A stretch of DNA of 64,000 nucleotides from Corbicula japonica. Its lineage: Eukaryota; Mollusca; Bivalvia; Venerida; Cyrenidae. The DNA lies in the NCBI GenBank assembly GCA_038501625.1, contig JAZAYU010000012.1, forward strand, positions 9,548,001 through 9,612,000. The letters run 5' to 3'. The notes beneath the pieces are model-generated. The model ran no database searches. It was not told where the DNA came from and was given only the letters and a program-made list of their open reading frames with translations. The position numbers and the translations under genes were made by a program. Of this stretch, positions 23,801 through 33,401 are shown one piece after another (positions within the stretch are counted from its first letter, which is position 1; each line of letters opens with the position of its first letter).

Positions 23801-26800
23801 TTGTAAAAGTCAAGATTAGAATATCATCAAATAAGTTTGAAATTTGAGTTTGTTGCATGTTGTCGTTTCTTCAGCCTCATTTTAGGTTTAAGGGTTAGTT
23901 TACACTGCTGTAGTCAATAAACATTGCATGGGTTTAACTCCTTCTTCCATATATAAGGGTTTCATTGTATGAGCAGTGTATATTAAGATCAGCAAGAACA
24001 TCAATACTTCACATGCTTCTTCTTGGTAAAAAAAAAACAACAAACAACCTAATGAATCTTAAACAACCTAAACAGTGTGAAATCAAACAGTAGCAAAATC
24101 TGCTGCCTCAGGAGAAAATATAGGATTGAAAATCTTTAATAACTGCACCCACTCAGCTACCCAACAACCTCCAAAAACATAAAGCCTATGAGGACCTGAA
24201 TATCTACTGTTGAGGCAAATAGTTTATATTAGAAAATAGGAACAGAATACATGTATGACGAAAGTTGTTATTTCATACAAAGATTTTTGAACAAGTTAAA
24301 GATTTTTTTAATTCAAAGTCAATCTGTGGCAAGCATACTGGTGGTAATAATTTTCGTGAAAATTTCTACGCAATTTAAATTGATTTTTAAATATACTAAC
24401 AATCAAAACTGTCTATAAAGACCACGTGTAAACGGGGGCGACATAAATGTGGCCTTTTAAAGCAGGTGGTTGTTTGCAGGTGAATTTGTTCTTTAAATCG
24501 GTCAGTGGGACACAGGTTTCCGACCGCAACATAAGCTCTTCTGGTCTTAGTAGAGGTAAAAATAAGTATCAATACCTGAATTTTCTGATCAGCTGAGATA
24601 TTGACTTAGGTAATTCTACTTCACACAGCTTCGTCCATCCTGAAACCTGAAATATTAATGATAATTATCACTCTATTGTATGAGGTCTAGATTTCCTAAA
24701 AATCTGAATGCTCACAGGATATAAAGTAAGATATCCTAAAGCAAGTGTAAACCAGTCCAAAGCAAAGGGATCACATCATACATACCTGTTTAACCCTTCC
24801 CTCCATATATACACAATTTTTTCATGTGCGACCAGTGCAGATCCTGATCAGACGACTTTAATGTGCCGGCTGATCTGGATCTTCACTGGTTGCACATGCG
24901 TAAAAATATGTATATATGGAGGAAAGGGTTAATGAATATCATGTATCTTGGTCTGTGATAAATATGAGCTCTCTTGCTTTTGCTAGCAACATTGTTGAGT
25001 TGATTGGTGGGTTGGAGTTATTTCATCAAGACAACTTGTACAAGTTTGTTTGTGTTTATCTGAACCCTACGGGCAAGTGTGAACTTGGTGCACCCTAAAA
25101 CCTGGTTGAAACCCCAAGTGGCAAATTGTTCCAATGCTATAACCCTGGGGGTTCTCTTTTTCCTTAATTGTTTGTGGTGTCTTATTTGAAATTGCTATTC
25201 TTAAAAACATACTCTCTCTTTTCATCTCTACCTTTTGGATGCGTGGGGAGGCTGTGTTTTATGAAAAGGGAGATTCCTGATATAAGTATTTCACTTTTAT
25301 ATTAACAAGTGAACAGTACAGACCCAAGTCAGCCATCAGTCTGTGCCATCTGATCAGGGTCTACACTATTCTCTGACGCTTATGGTTATTTCTGACACAC
25401 AACAAGACCATATATTGACTAAATGGATGCCTAAGCTAAAACCGTGTCAATATTTATGTAATAAAAAAACAACACAATAGAATATGTGTTTTAACCCTTT
25501 CCTCCATAGATAAACCTTTAATGCAAGGGCGAACAGTTTAGATCCAGATCAGCCGGCACATCCCTGGATCTAAACTGTTTGCTTTTTGATTCATTAGGTA
25601 ATTTCTGACCAAAATGCAACCAGTGCAGATCCTGATCAGACGGCACAGATGTGCCGGCTGATCTGGATCTACTCTGGTTGCACTTGCGTAAAAATGTGTT
25701 TTTGTGGTGGAAATGGTTGAACTGCTTTACCTCAAAAAGTGTTTGTAGTTTAAGTTATATTTCAAGTTCTGGTTAATGTTAAATATTGTTATTAACACTT
25801 ATATCTTTAAGCTTACCTCAGCACAGGCTTTCAAACTGGCTGCTCTGAAGCCCTGAAAAAAATCAATGTTTTATTTTTAATAAAAGCAGTTGAAGACGGG
25901 TGATGCTCCCCAAATGGGTACTTTGTCACAAAAATGGTTAGGTGATTATTAAACTATTGAGGTGAATAATGAAAATGGTGTAGTGCTAAAAAATCAGACA
26001 TAATCAAACCTGCGTGCGACACATCTCATTATGGTGATTATTTCTGTGAAATAATTAAAAAATCCAACTTCAAATAACAAAGTTATGGGCCAGACACAAT
26101 GTTGCTTCAAGGTCATGCTGTGACCTTGACCTTCAACGTAGCAACCCAAATTATGCGCGTGACAGGTTGTCTCAATATGGTGATCATAAAAAGAAAATAA
26201 AAAAAAATGTAAGATGTACTTTTCCTAGTTCCAAGTATCAAAAATAAAAATGCTATTTAGATCTGATCTAGAGCTACACTGGATATAAGTTGTATTCATG
26301 AAGTATTGGGTAATATTGTATGATTCTGTAACAGGAATTTGACCCATTGAATCCATGGGTGAGATTCCTCTGGCGAGGGTAATGCAAAAACTTAATGAAA
26401 GCAATTAAAACGTACAAGAAGATCAATCAAGTGTTCTCCTGTCTGTGCTCGATGACTGACTTTGATGATATGGCGGACCACACTACACAATCCACATCTC
26501 AACATCAGGTCACTGGGATCCTGCAAATATACATGTGATAGGCTTATGAATATTCTAGAACCCATGAATAAATTTAGAGGCAAAGTTCTTTTTATTCAGG
26601 TCAATCCCTTAACAAAATAACATTTCTATTGGGGTTCTACTTTCAGCTGAATCTCAAGGGTCATTTGACCAATTTTGTGTGTGTGTGGGGGGGTGGGGGG
26701 TGCAGGGGGGCTATGCCAATTAATAGCCAAAATACTAAAATAACCATCAAAATGATTGCGGACAAAATGAGAATTTTGGAAATTTCAAGTGTCAAAAGGT

Positions 26801-27714
26801 CATCTCCAGGGTCAAAAGGAACCCGTTTATAAAAGTATTTTGACTTAATAGTGAGCAATGTGACCGTGCTAAAATGCTAGGATACAAAATCCTTTCAGGA
26901 TCTACATTAGCTGCCAATGTAACTTTAATAATGGATATTAACATAAAGGAATATGTTCCAGAGAAATTATATCATAAAAACATTGGTTTACTTCAAATAT
27001 ATGATTATAATCGCATGGGTGAACAGTGTGAAAGACAGATAGGCCGTCATGTCTGTGCCATCTGATCTTGATCTATACTATACTGTTTGTTAGAAATAAT
27101 GTATATCCTAATCAGATTGCATGTATCAGTAGAGTAAAAGCTTAACAACTTATAAATCCAAAAATAACCTAACAAATCTACACCATTCGCTTTTACATTA
27201 GGTTATTTTTTAATAATATGCAACAAATGTGCCATCTTAACTAGATCTACACTGGTTGTATTTGATAAAATATATGGAGTAAAGGGTGCAAGAAAATTTG
27301 ACTTTTCAACTTATATAGATCTTGAAAATCAAAATGTGGCATTTAAGTGTATATGGTTGTAAATACTTAATTTCAAGTCAAAATCCCCACTTCTGGGTCC
27401 ATATAGAACCCCTGAAATTTATTTCAAACACAAATTACCTCAATAACAGGCAATACGCAATTGGAAACTTTCAACGGGACATCTTCACGGTTCATAAAAC
27501 TGTACTGCAAGTTCTGTAGGCATTCAAGTTTTGCTGGTACCCACACTTTATCCTCTGACCCATTATCATCCACAATGACAAGATGGAAGTTGTTTGTCTT
27601 ACAGTAATTGAGAACAAACAAGACGACTGACGATGACAATGACACAGAGAGACATCCATTATCTTCTACCACATCAGCATTTTGTTTACGGCAGCCACTT
27701 ATGTACACCTTCAT
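11880..27714 (-). CDS. GSTCD: GSTCD: GST-C-like and methyltransferase-domain protein (14 exons)
   Basis: Glutathione S-transferase C-terminal domain-containing protein, a cytosolic protein of unsettled activity carrying a class I SAM-methyltransferase fold. Exons in transcript order: 27714-27439, 26520-26416, 25852-25817, 24646-24576, 23740-23098, 21939-21710, 19819-19753, 19071-18975, 15758-15646, 14759-14715, one of 14032-13943 or 13899-13810, 13410-13204, 12470-12407, 12022-11880. With either alternative exon they sum to 729 codons including TGA, all phases compatible. Residues about 509-560 give VIVDFCSGAGHLGI (SAM motif I). The 30-residue alternative exon follows, then FDIGVCLHACGVATDL and CPCCYGNIRN, and the end is AEECGYSV...CTPKNNLLIG as in vertebrate GSTCD. 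The protein is longer than human (about 633), mostly in the central exon. The start ATG at 27714 matches the family N-terminus (MK...). Confidence 0.93.
12645..13040. mobile_element. Two-module 396-bp element, copy 1
   Basis: Module 1 (12645 to about 12804) is a palindrome: TATCATTCACGTGTGTTGGG and GATCGCGTGATCC face their complements around GGCTCTGCCGAGTTACCGCC. Module 2 (12805-13040) has inverted ends TTTCTTGCATACC and GGTATGCAAGAAA and contains GACGTCGTGACGTCA. A second copy of equal length and order, inverted, lies at 62524-62918. This copy truncates the third GSTCD exon duplicate. Confidence 0.75.
13041..13193 (-). pseudogene. Broken tandem copies of the GSTCD CPCCYG exon 3' half
   Basis: Copy 2 (13193-13095) repeats 33 codons from FVIC to FNDK, with CPCC changed to CSCC and an in-frame TGA where copy 1 has AGA (after SYP). 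It keeps a strong donor GTAAGT but lies only 10 nt from the copy 1 donor. Copy 3 (about 13084-13041) breaks off after the ATCAGGAATACACA segment exactly where the 396-bp element begins. The unit is about 109 bp and spans exon end plus intron start. Confidence 0.8.
13204..13410 (-). CDS. GSTCD: GSTCD exon with motif IV and CPCCYG
   Basis: Sixty-nine codons in phase 0 at both ends, opening CNLDYFQGPFDIGV and containing LHACGVATDLVL and FVICPCCYGNIRN. The donor is AAG|GTATTT, a weak match. Downstream the 3' half of this exon is repeated in tandem, and the next copy has the better donor GTAAGT. Confidence 0.9.
13595..13711 (+). repeat. LINE/SINE-type 3' tail with AAT microsatellite
   Basis: TTGTAAAGCGCCTTTAAACA and GGGCACTATATAAG followed by (AAT)n resemble the 3' tails of many invertebrate non-LTR retroelements (GCGCTATATAA then a simple repeat). 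It lies between GSTCD alternative exon B and the CPCCYG exon, antisense to the gene. The assignment is from memory of the motif only. Confidence 0.45.
13810..13899 (-). CDS. GSTCD: GSTCD alternative exon B (90 nt)
   Basis: Acceptor TGTTTTAG, exactly 90 nt in phase 0, donor CAG|GTTAGA. It encodes VNLVENNEDSLVRAS then MRLKTLGLTNIQLFQ. It looks closer than exon A to the vertebrate segment (IEN..SL.RA..R...LGL.NI), with Glu in place of Asp at the ribose position. Including both A and B would keep the frame but add a second copy of a strand-helix unit that the fold has once. Confidence 0.85.
13943..14032 (-). CDS. GSTCD: GSTCD alternative exon A (90 nt)
   Basis: Acceptor TTTTTAG, exon of exactly 90 nt in phase 0, donor CAG|GTATAG. 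It encodes VYMIDNKEESLTRAN then DRVKQLILDNVTLYQ. This is the strand and helix after SAM motif I; the Asp of MIDN sits where class I methyltransferases hold the SAM ribose. It is 14/30 identical to exon B and only 43 nt from it. Confidence 0.85.
15285..15525. mobile_element. F1 double-hairpin copy, decayed
   Basis: Starts CCTTTCCTCCATATAAATGC. Hairpin 1 is GTTTAGATTCAGATCGGCC with its partner. The linker TTTGGATTTATTAGG leads to hairpin 2, which ends GTTTGTACACGTG, then a terminus reading GGAGTAGATGG. It is in a GSTCD intron. Confidence 0.65.
16125..16260. mobile_element. F2 136-bp palindrome, copy 1
   Basis: AAGGTTATAAAACTGAG runs into TCTCAAGCATCTGATTGGC and a centre GGCGACTGGTCGCC, then the full reverse complement. 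Left arm reads GAGATTGG, right arm CCAAACTC. It lies in the GSTCD intron between 18975 and 15758. Confidence 0.85.
16310..16525. mobile_element. F1 copy in GSTCD intron
   Basis: Begins CCCATTACTCCATAGGATG and ends ATCAAAGGGTTAA. Hairpin 1 is largely decayed. The linker TTTGATTTATTAGG is kept, and hairpin 2 (GCCAGCGTAGATTCAG... with TTGGATCTACACTGG) is intact. Confidence 0.65.
16802..18652. mobile_element. 1.85-kb element with two internal tandem arrays (AACAAGAG head)
   Basis: The inverted end GCTCGACTATTCGAA at 16802 matches TTCGAATAGTCGAGC at 18638-18652; the AACAAGAGCTGTCAGAGG head precedes the left end (about 16777). Inside, a period of about 145 bp carries AGTAACAGTGACCTTGACC (about 17357, 17500, 17647, 17790, 17945). 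A second array of about 155-160 bp carries AAAAGGGGCATAA (about 18110, 18275, 18437). Open frames on the - strand follow the repeat period and are not genes. This type of array repeat is common in bivalves. Confidence 0.75.
19115..19345. mobile_element. F1 copy beside GSTCD exon 8
   Basis: TTAACTCTTTCTTTCATTATA opens it and CATCCATGGTTAA closes it. Both hairpins (GTGTAGATCCAGATCAGCC... and GTGTAGATCCTCAACATAC...) and the linker TTCATTAGGTTATTT are recognisable. It sits 44 bp upstream of the acceptor of the 19071-18975 exon. Confidence 0.7.
19506..19650. mobile_element. TA-flanked CAGTCAAACC element
   Basis: A 145-bp element begins CAGTCAAACCTGTCTTTAGC and ends GGTTTCACTG, with TA at 19504-19505 and 19651-19652. 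Inner words AGTGGCTGCTGAAGACGG and CTGGCTGTTTAAGACAGG are partly complementary. It lies in a GSTCD intron. Confidence 0.7.
19857..19993. mobile_element. F2 136-bp palindrome, copy 2 (most diverged)
   Basis: Opens GGGCTGAAGGTTATAAAAC; the centre is GGCAACTTGTTGCC instead of GGCGACTGGTCGCC, with paired changes on both sides of the axis. It starts 37 bp from the 19819 exon edge, within the intron polypyrimidine side. Confidence 0.8.
20305..20453. repeat. Single 149-bp foldback
   Basis: AATGGTTCTTATTTTGGTGC and GGTTCATGCAGATTGGACGT are mirrored by their complements, with centre AAAGCGCGCTAGCGCTTT. Only a few mismatches occur over about 70 bp per arm. It is a GSTCD intron sequence with no second copy in the window. 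Confidence 0.8.
20976..21601. mobile_element. CAGGGCTTTTTTT element interrupted by a younger insertion
   Basis: Outer ends are CAGGGCTTTTTTTGG and TAAAAAAAGCCCTG, in opposite orientation to the 87-435 copy. Flanks AACTC and ATCTC suggest a 5-bp duplication with one mismatch. The interior contains a separate 260-bp TA-flanked element at 21040-21299. Confidence 0.7.
21040..21299. mobile_element. CAGTAAAACCCCTC element nested in 20976-21601
   Basis: Ends CAGTAAAACCCCTCATTAAG and CTGTTATAGAGGGGTTTCACTG are inverted repeats. TA lies on both sides. Removing it restores ACATATAC-TTTTTTTC, which matches the uninterrupted 87-435 element. Confidence 0.8.
22263..22398. mobile_element. F2 136-bp palindrome, copy 3
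   Basis: Left arm GAGATTGG, right arm CCATGCTC, centre GGCGACTAGTCACC. Flanks share ACCTG (22251-22255 region and 22403-22407), a possible 5-bp duplication. In a GSTCD intron. Confidence 0.8.
22462..22600. repeat. F1 single-hairpin fragment
   Basis: TTAACCCTTTGCTCCTCAG end followed by GTGTAGATCCAGATCAGCC and GATCAGGATCGACAGTG. The second half is missing. Confidence 0.6.
23098..23740 (-). CDS. GSTCD: GSTCD large central exon with Cys-rich linker
   Basis: The 643-nt exon encodes QDCELKSAEIPDDVTKLELH onward, a lysine/glutamate-rich stretch, then ELCNYVSGLTIQDIVYDH and VYFTVADIMLFVYIYHLS, the helices of the GST-C-like part. In between lies CRFGC-SENRLVKW-CAKC, spacing C-x3-C-x8-C-x2-C, which could bind zinc. 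The length gain over human GSTCD is mostly here. Confidence 0.9.
24794..24928. mobile_element. F1 single-hairpin version, TTAA on both sides
   Basis: A 135-bp element, CCCTTCCCTCC to GGAGGAAAGGG, between TTAA at 24790-24793 and 24929-24932. It has one hairpin (GCGACCAGTGCAGATCC / GGATCTTCACTGGTTGC) and lacks the linker and second hairpin. In a GSTCD intron. Confidence 0.8.
25495..25716. mobile_element. F1 double-hairpin copy
   Basis: Left TTAA at 25491-25494, right TTGA. Hairpin 1 has lost most of its right arm (CACATCCCTGGATC). The linker TTTTTGATTCATTAGGTAAT and hairpin 2 (GACGGCACAGATGTGCCGGC) are intact. A partial copy lies just upstream (about 25290-25400). Confidence 0.75.
25980..26200. 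repeat. Decayed array-repeat fragment (CAAGGTCA...TGACCTTGACC)
   Basis: TAACAAAGTTATGGGCCAGA, TGACCTTGACCTTCAACG and two ATGGTGAT blocks match units of the 16802-18652 element. It is about one and a half units, without ends. Confidence 0.5.
26632..26826. repeat. GGGGTTC...TGACC repeat with GT/G-rich run
   Basis: TTGGGGTTCTACTTTCAGC, AATCTCAAGGGTCATTTGACC and GGGTCAAAAGGAACCCG resemble inverted parts of the 33892-34084 element. A GTGTGTGTGGGGGGG run lies at about 26678-26710. It is in a GSTCD intron. Confidence 0.5.
27005..27290. repeat. F1 decayed copy in GSTCD intron
   Basis: ATCGCATGGGTGAACAGTGTG, then GTGCCATCTGATCTTGATC, AACCTAACAAATC linker remnants and ATATGGAGTAAAGGGTG. Hairpin pairing is largely lost. 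Confidence 0.55.
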
Positions 27715-28249
27715 TATGTTTCTCTGACTGTTGAATTATTCTGAAAAGAAAAGCATGCAATTAAATAAAATCAACAACACATAAAGCAGTGAATAAAACT
27801 CTGAAATTAAAAAAAGCTAAAGACATTAAAGTGTCAGAAATGATGCCAGCCAAGATATTCAAACACATTTTGAATGGGGCATCATTTCAACCGAGGAGTT
27901 TGTGCATAACTTTCACACTGCTTTTCAAACATTTACCAAGTTTTGTAAAAGATTTTGAGTACTTCTTCTGTTACTGCTTTTATTTCTATGGTCCTATTTC
28001 AAACAATAGAAAAATTTAAAGGGCAATAACTCTGCAAAAAATCACCAAACTGGAACATGGTGATAATATGCATTATCTCCTAATATTAGCTAATCTTCCC
28101 ATAAAGTATTACTGGATTCATATGATAAAGCCCAGTCATGAATGGTAATGGTCTAAATCAATATAAATATTGATACAATAAATAAGCTTTTTTAAAAAAC
28201 ATAACTTTGTATAAGTCATTTTCAAAGGAACATAACCTTTTAGAAAAAT

Positions 28250-28314
28250 CATTTTGTTGGAAATTGTTGAAAATACAGTATCATACTGTATTTTCAGCAA
28301 TATCCAACAAAATG
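28250..28314. repeat. 65-bp hairpin in GSTCD 5'UTR intron
   Basis: CATTTTGTTGGAAATTGTTG and AAAATACAGTA pair with the complement across a 3-nt loop, with two or three mismatches. This is short enough to be a tiny foldback transposon or a small-RNA hairpin. Confidence 0.6.
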
Positions 28315-28721
28315 AGTATGCATATCTACTCTTGACATCTTGTTAGTGAAGCTCTCCATAAAGTATCCTACGAGTTCTAGCTGCTGGATGTGGAGAAAAG
28401 ACTGGGAGTGGGATGAGAATGGTCCGATAAAAAGCTAAAAAAGCTGAACTAAAAAGAATATTAACCAAACCCGAACTAAGTCACCTTAGATTGAACGCTG
28501 TTTGAGGTAGACTATTCTTGGGTCGAGCCGTTTTGAGGACGCATAGTCAGCATATTCGGAACTCTTCGTACATTATCGCCTGATCTGTCGGCAAAAGTTT
28601 TCTCAATTTCTCATCGTGTGAATAAAACAAATACCTCGTTGTTTGCATGAAAATTAAATATACTATTTTATCCATATTGTCTTCACTAATTCGACTTTTG
28701 ACAACTTAAAAGAGAATATAC

Positions 28722-28935
28722 CTGGCATAAACTAGGTCATTGGGGTTGCCGACTTACTGTCGCCATTTGCCGTGACGTCATTTGGTTGGCCGTAGTACCG
28801 CTTTGGGAAAAGTAAAATTTAGTAATCGCAAAACATAGTTCTAACACGTTTTCGTGGTCCTTGTAAAAATCAGATTGGTTTAATCCAGCCATGAAACTAT
28901 AAATACAATGTCTAATCCTACGAAACATTTTCATG
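28722..28935 (-). other. Probable GSTCD 5'UTR exon and promoter side
   Basis: A good donor, GCCAG|GTATAT, lies at 28722/28721 on the - strand, and an acceptor TTTTCAG ends just before 27740, 26 nt upstream of the GSTCD ATG. The sequence between about 28480 and 28935 has more CpG than its surroundings. The 5' limit is a guess; no TATA box or initiator decides it. Confidence 0.4.
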
Positions 28936-30137
28936 ATATATTTTACTGACCAATCGACTAAAACATTCAGTTGATTTTATGTGCATTAATATATTTTACG
29001 CCGATTAAGTTATTAGTCCTTCCGTCACTCTGTCGCCAGTTTCAACAAAATTTACAGTGAAAGTTCAGCCATGTTTTCTTATATTTGATTGTTATACTAT
29101 TGTCATATATTGATCAGTTACGAACATACATTTAATATTTTCACAGGGTGAGTATGACTGAATTAGTCAATGGTAGATTAACAACTTATTTTCTTTATTT
29201 TTCACTTTGACTTTTCAAACTCCAGACAGATTACAGAGCGATTCAAGCTCCTCTTGACCATGTGCCACTTGTAAACATTGAAATTATGTTGCATGAAAAA
29301 ATGTTCACTAAATATCTTGGGTTGGCAGTTGCTGAAACAGAAGAGCTCTCACTTTTAATTTGTAGTGAGTTTAGTTCAATGGACTGACCTGATCATGTTA
29401 TTTGAGACTGCCCTGGCTAGAACTTATTGATGTTTTTGCTATAGATTTCTCTCACTATAGACTGTAATGTGTGTGTGCATAAAATCAACATGTATGAGTG
29501 GTATATAGTGGTCCCTACATTACAGATTTTATTGACCTTTAAACTGAAATTTACTAAAAACAACTTCACTCACCTAAATCAAACAATCTTACTTTAATCT
29601 TTGAGCACATCTATTTTAAATAAAGGAGATAAAAATTAACATTTAGATGAGAAATAAACTTAATTATATCTAAACTTTATTCTGGTCAAGCTATGAAAGT
29701 GTTAAATTAATTGACCAAGAATAGAACAGACAAATGTATTGGCTATTTATAATATAAAAACCTTAGAGAGAAAACATCTTTGAACCTCTCCATCTTCACA
29801 GCTTGGTAATGTAACCCTTCTTAGGTTAGCATCATTATTAAATGACATTAACTGACCTGATAAATATTTGTTACTGCACAAAAACACAAGAAATAGTTGT
29901 TGTGCAAAAGCATTTTAAACAATATTTCAATTGGAAACCATTGCAGAACAATTAAAGTTTGTGACCATATCCCTGTTCAGGCAATAGGGCGGGGCACCCT
30001 ACTATTCTGCACTAGAACTTAAAATAATCCCTACACCCAGTTTATTGTAAATAAATGACAATACCATCAATGAAACATTTTAACAGTCTTTGAAGGGACC
30101 AGTATTTCAATTTTTTCCAGAAGATGCTACTGTCAGT
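28936..30137. other. Head-to-head intergenic start, no gene seen
   Basis: Between GSTCD and Smad. A donor-like ACAGG|GTGAGT at 29147/29148 on the + strand could end a non-coding first exon of Smad, but nothing else supports it. From 29150 to 30137 I see only AT-rich DNA. Confidence 0.35.
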
Positions 30138-31603
30138 CAGGGCTCTCGCGAGAGGGCGACTAGGGCGAAAAAGGCGCCCGATCCGGTCAAACTTCGCCCT
30201 GTCTAAGCATCAAAGCGAAAATAACTTCGCCTTAAAAAATCAGAAGCAGCTAACGTAAAACTTACCAAATTTCTCTTCCCATTTCTCATGTATATTTACC
30301 TAGCTGAAGAAATCTCATCGCTTGTCATCTGATATCTTTAGCTCCGCCTACATTTCCATATAAGGAAAATCAATACTGGCTCTCAGTAAACATTACATCC
30401 GAGTCAATGATATGATACCATGACATAAGCTGGTCTGTAAATTCTAATTTGGTCGTCGTGTCAATTACGAATTTATGATTGATAATTGGTGACAGTTTGT
30501 GTATGTCGGCATTTTTTAAAGCGGGTAGGTGTCGCATAATTTGTTTATACAAACTGATATCGCTTATTGCCCAATGGCAGATTCAACAAAACTGTCAAGT
30601 CTGTCAGTGTTCAAATTACCAATTAACCCCAATCTGCATGATTCCCTCTTGTTTCATAATTGATTGTTTGTGTAAGGATTACCAGTTAAAACTAGTCATT
30701 CTTTTGTGTAAGCGCTCGTCTGACAGGTCGTCCTTTGTCTTTCAATTAAAAATTAAGCAAACAACTGAAAAGCTGTAAAAAGTTGATTTCAACTTTCACA
30801 GTTTCACTGGCTATCAGCTCACTGATTTAAGTTACATAATAAATAATTGAAAAATCATGCATAAATCAGCAAAGAAATAAGCTCAATAAAATAAAGGGAG
30901 GTAATAAAAAGAAACTACATGTTGCCATTTTATAAAAGGACACCGTTAATTAAAGTCCTTACGAGAAAATTTTGTTAAAACATCAACACAGAAATTGTTT
31001 TTGGGCAATATTTTAATTTTTTATTTCGAACATCCTCCAAAATATTTCCTTTGAAATGTATTACCGATATATAAATAAGGTGGTCTGTAATGAATAGTGT
31101 AGAATTTGATTTACTAGGTACAACAATAAGTTATTCTCCTGCAACATCAGGCATTATTCTTATTTTGATAACTTACAAATATATTAAATCTATGCAAATA
31201 ATTAAAGAATTCATAAATACAGAAATTGATTAAGAATAGAACTGAATAGCATCAGCTAGAGATTTTTTATCAAGTATATGATTTGTTTATACAATGTAGT
31301 TTATCATGACATGATGCTATTCAGTTTATACCAGCATTTAAATTTTATAAAATAAACTTGCTCCATGCTATTTTAAATGTGCTGCTGCAAATGACTAACT
31401 TGAATATCAGTACAGTTTAAATCAACATGCTTGTATACTTTAAAGTTTAAAGCGGCATGCGAGTCGTCGTGACTCACTACTCCCTAAATCTTTAGCCTAG
31501 GCAGAGCCCTGATCATTTGTCACAGAAGTCTCCTCATTTCTCCCTTAGCTGAGCTGAGGGAGAAGTCACTTCTCCCTAAAATTTTAGTCTAGCGAGAGCC
31601 CTG
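30138..31603. mobile_element. 1.47-kb hAT-like element, CAGGGCTCTCGC ends
   Basis: Begins CAGGGCTCTCGCGAGAG and ends AGCGAGAGCCCTG, flanked by GTCAGT on both sides (30132-30137 and 31604-31609), a 6-bp target duplication. A second partial terminus (AGGCAGAGCCCTG with similar neighbours) lies inside at about 31485-31512, so one end is duplicated. Short frames on both strands (up to 99 codons) show no transposase motif, so it appears non-autonomous. Confidence 0.75.
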
Positions 31604-32653
31604 GTCAGTGCAAATCATTTTTCTGGTTTCCTTTGCAATACTGCTATTAACCAGATGATACAAAAGAGCAGAATAAAATAATAATTTATTAATCATCCAG
31701 TTAATAGCAAATTCAAGCATTAAGGAAATGATGAAACAAACTTGAATATTCAAAGACAGTTATTTTGTTCCAATTGTTCATCGTTTTGTCCACATCTAGT
31801 GTGTCAAAGTTTATTCATAATACCAATTTGTTGCCATCTAAAATCAACAGTGTTTTTTCACACCATGATCCACCTTGAATCACTGCTAATGATAATCTTT
31901 CCAAACTTCTGATCTTGATTTTTTTGTAACATTGTTAGAATGTAAAGCTAATCAGTGGTTATGGTTTGATGGTTTCCGTCTGTCTGTCCATCTGTCATTA
32001 TAAGTATGAACCAACTGTCATTATAAGTATGAACCAAAGTCAAGTCTTAGGTTCAGGATTTTCAGTGTGTTGACTTCCACCACTCAGAATGCTATGTACA
32101 GGCATATATTTGTCAAGCATATTTGCACAAGTGTCTGTGCTAAGGAACAAAAAGACCAATGCAAGATATAAAACTTGAATTGTGGTTTGAATTCATGTAT
32201 GTTGATCAGAAATGGTCCTTTTTGGACTGGAGAAAGCACTACTTCCATTTTTCTTTCACCTGCGATAGAAGGTAGACACATAGGGATTCTATAGTCCAGC
32301 AGTGGCACCATCAGCAGTAGCATCCAGTTCTCCCCCAACTTTAACATCAAACTAATTAATGTTTTCTATTACTTTGAAATTACTTGCCTTATTCCATGAA
32401 TACTTGGAATATATCATCTGCATGAACAAAACCAAGGTAACAACAAGAAAGCTAACTCTGTTTTTCATTTTTGTTTAGTTATACCCCTTTTAAATGCAAT
32501 TTAAGTTGACACATGTGTTCTGAGAAACACCAAATTCTAGTTCTTATAGTTATGTCCATTTTGCATGAAGAGTTTTCATAAAAAGATTTAACAATGGTTA
32601 AAAGTTTTCATACATTCATAGTGCATGTAACTTGATTATGTATTGATACTTTG

Positions 32654-33068
32654 CAGAGGTGTAGAATTCCACTCAACCGCTCGCCATGGCAAGTAAATGA
32701 TCGGTTGAGTCAAGTGAAGCGGCAGAAACACTTGACCGACCGGGCAAGTAAATTTTTCAGCAAAGCACATGTGTTTTCTTCGGAAAAATGAAATATTTTC
32801 ACTTTGTTTACCAGTATTTCCGCTGTATGTCAAAATGTCAAAACAAATGAAGATAACGTTTTTTACACAAGGTACGGGTGATGATGAAAAGCGAGAGAGC
32901 GAGCGAGACAGTAAGAAAGAGATAGAACGAATAGAAAAACGAAAATTGCAACAGAAGAGTATTTTATTTAAAATGTAAGGGCGAGTGTACTTTCTGTAAG
33001 GGCGAGTGCACTTACTCATTCACTCGACCTGCAGGGCGTGTGGGTCAAAGAAAATTTCTACACCTCTG
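32654..33068. mobile_element. 415-bp CAGAGGTGTAGAA element with 5-bp duplication
   Basis: Inverted ends CAGAGGTGTAGAATTCC and GAAAATTTCTACACCTCTG; CTTTG is repeated at 32649-32653 and 33069-33073. The open frame of 127 codons on the - strand runs through the left end and out, with no recognisable domain. Confidence 0.75.
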
Positions 33069-33401
33069 CTTTGTATAAAATTTAATGCTTCAACACACCA
33101 CAATTTAGAAGTTGTGGCCATTTATTACTTGAACTGAAGTTTTTCGATAACTTTTATTAGGAAATATGTGATTGTCATTTAATTTAAAACAAATCATCAT
33201 CAGGTCATATTGCAACATGGCATTTATGTCCCTTAACTTGGACTCAATGATTGCAAAGTTATGGTTCTTTGAAACTTTTAATAATACATTGTGAGGAGCA
33301 TTTGTCTGAGATCCAATAAAGGACTTCACCATCATACACCTGTGCTTCTTACAAGTGTTCACCACATTAATGTGCCATGGGCTATGGTCCTATCTCACAG
33401 G

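Noticed and set aside
32636..33019. 127-codon - strand frame
   Set aside because: It crosses the end of the 415-bp inverted-repeat element, has low-complexity Ser-rich text and shows no transposase motif.
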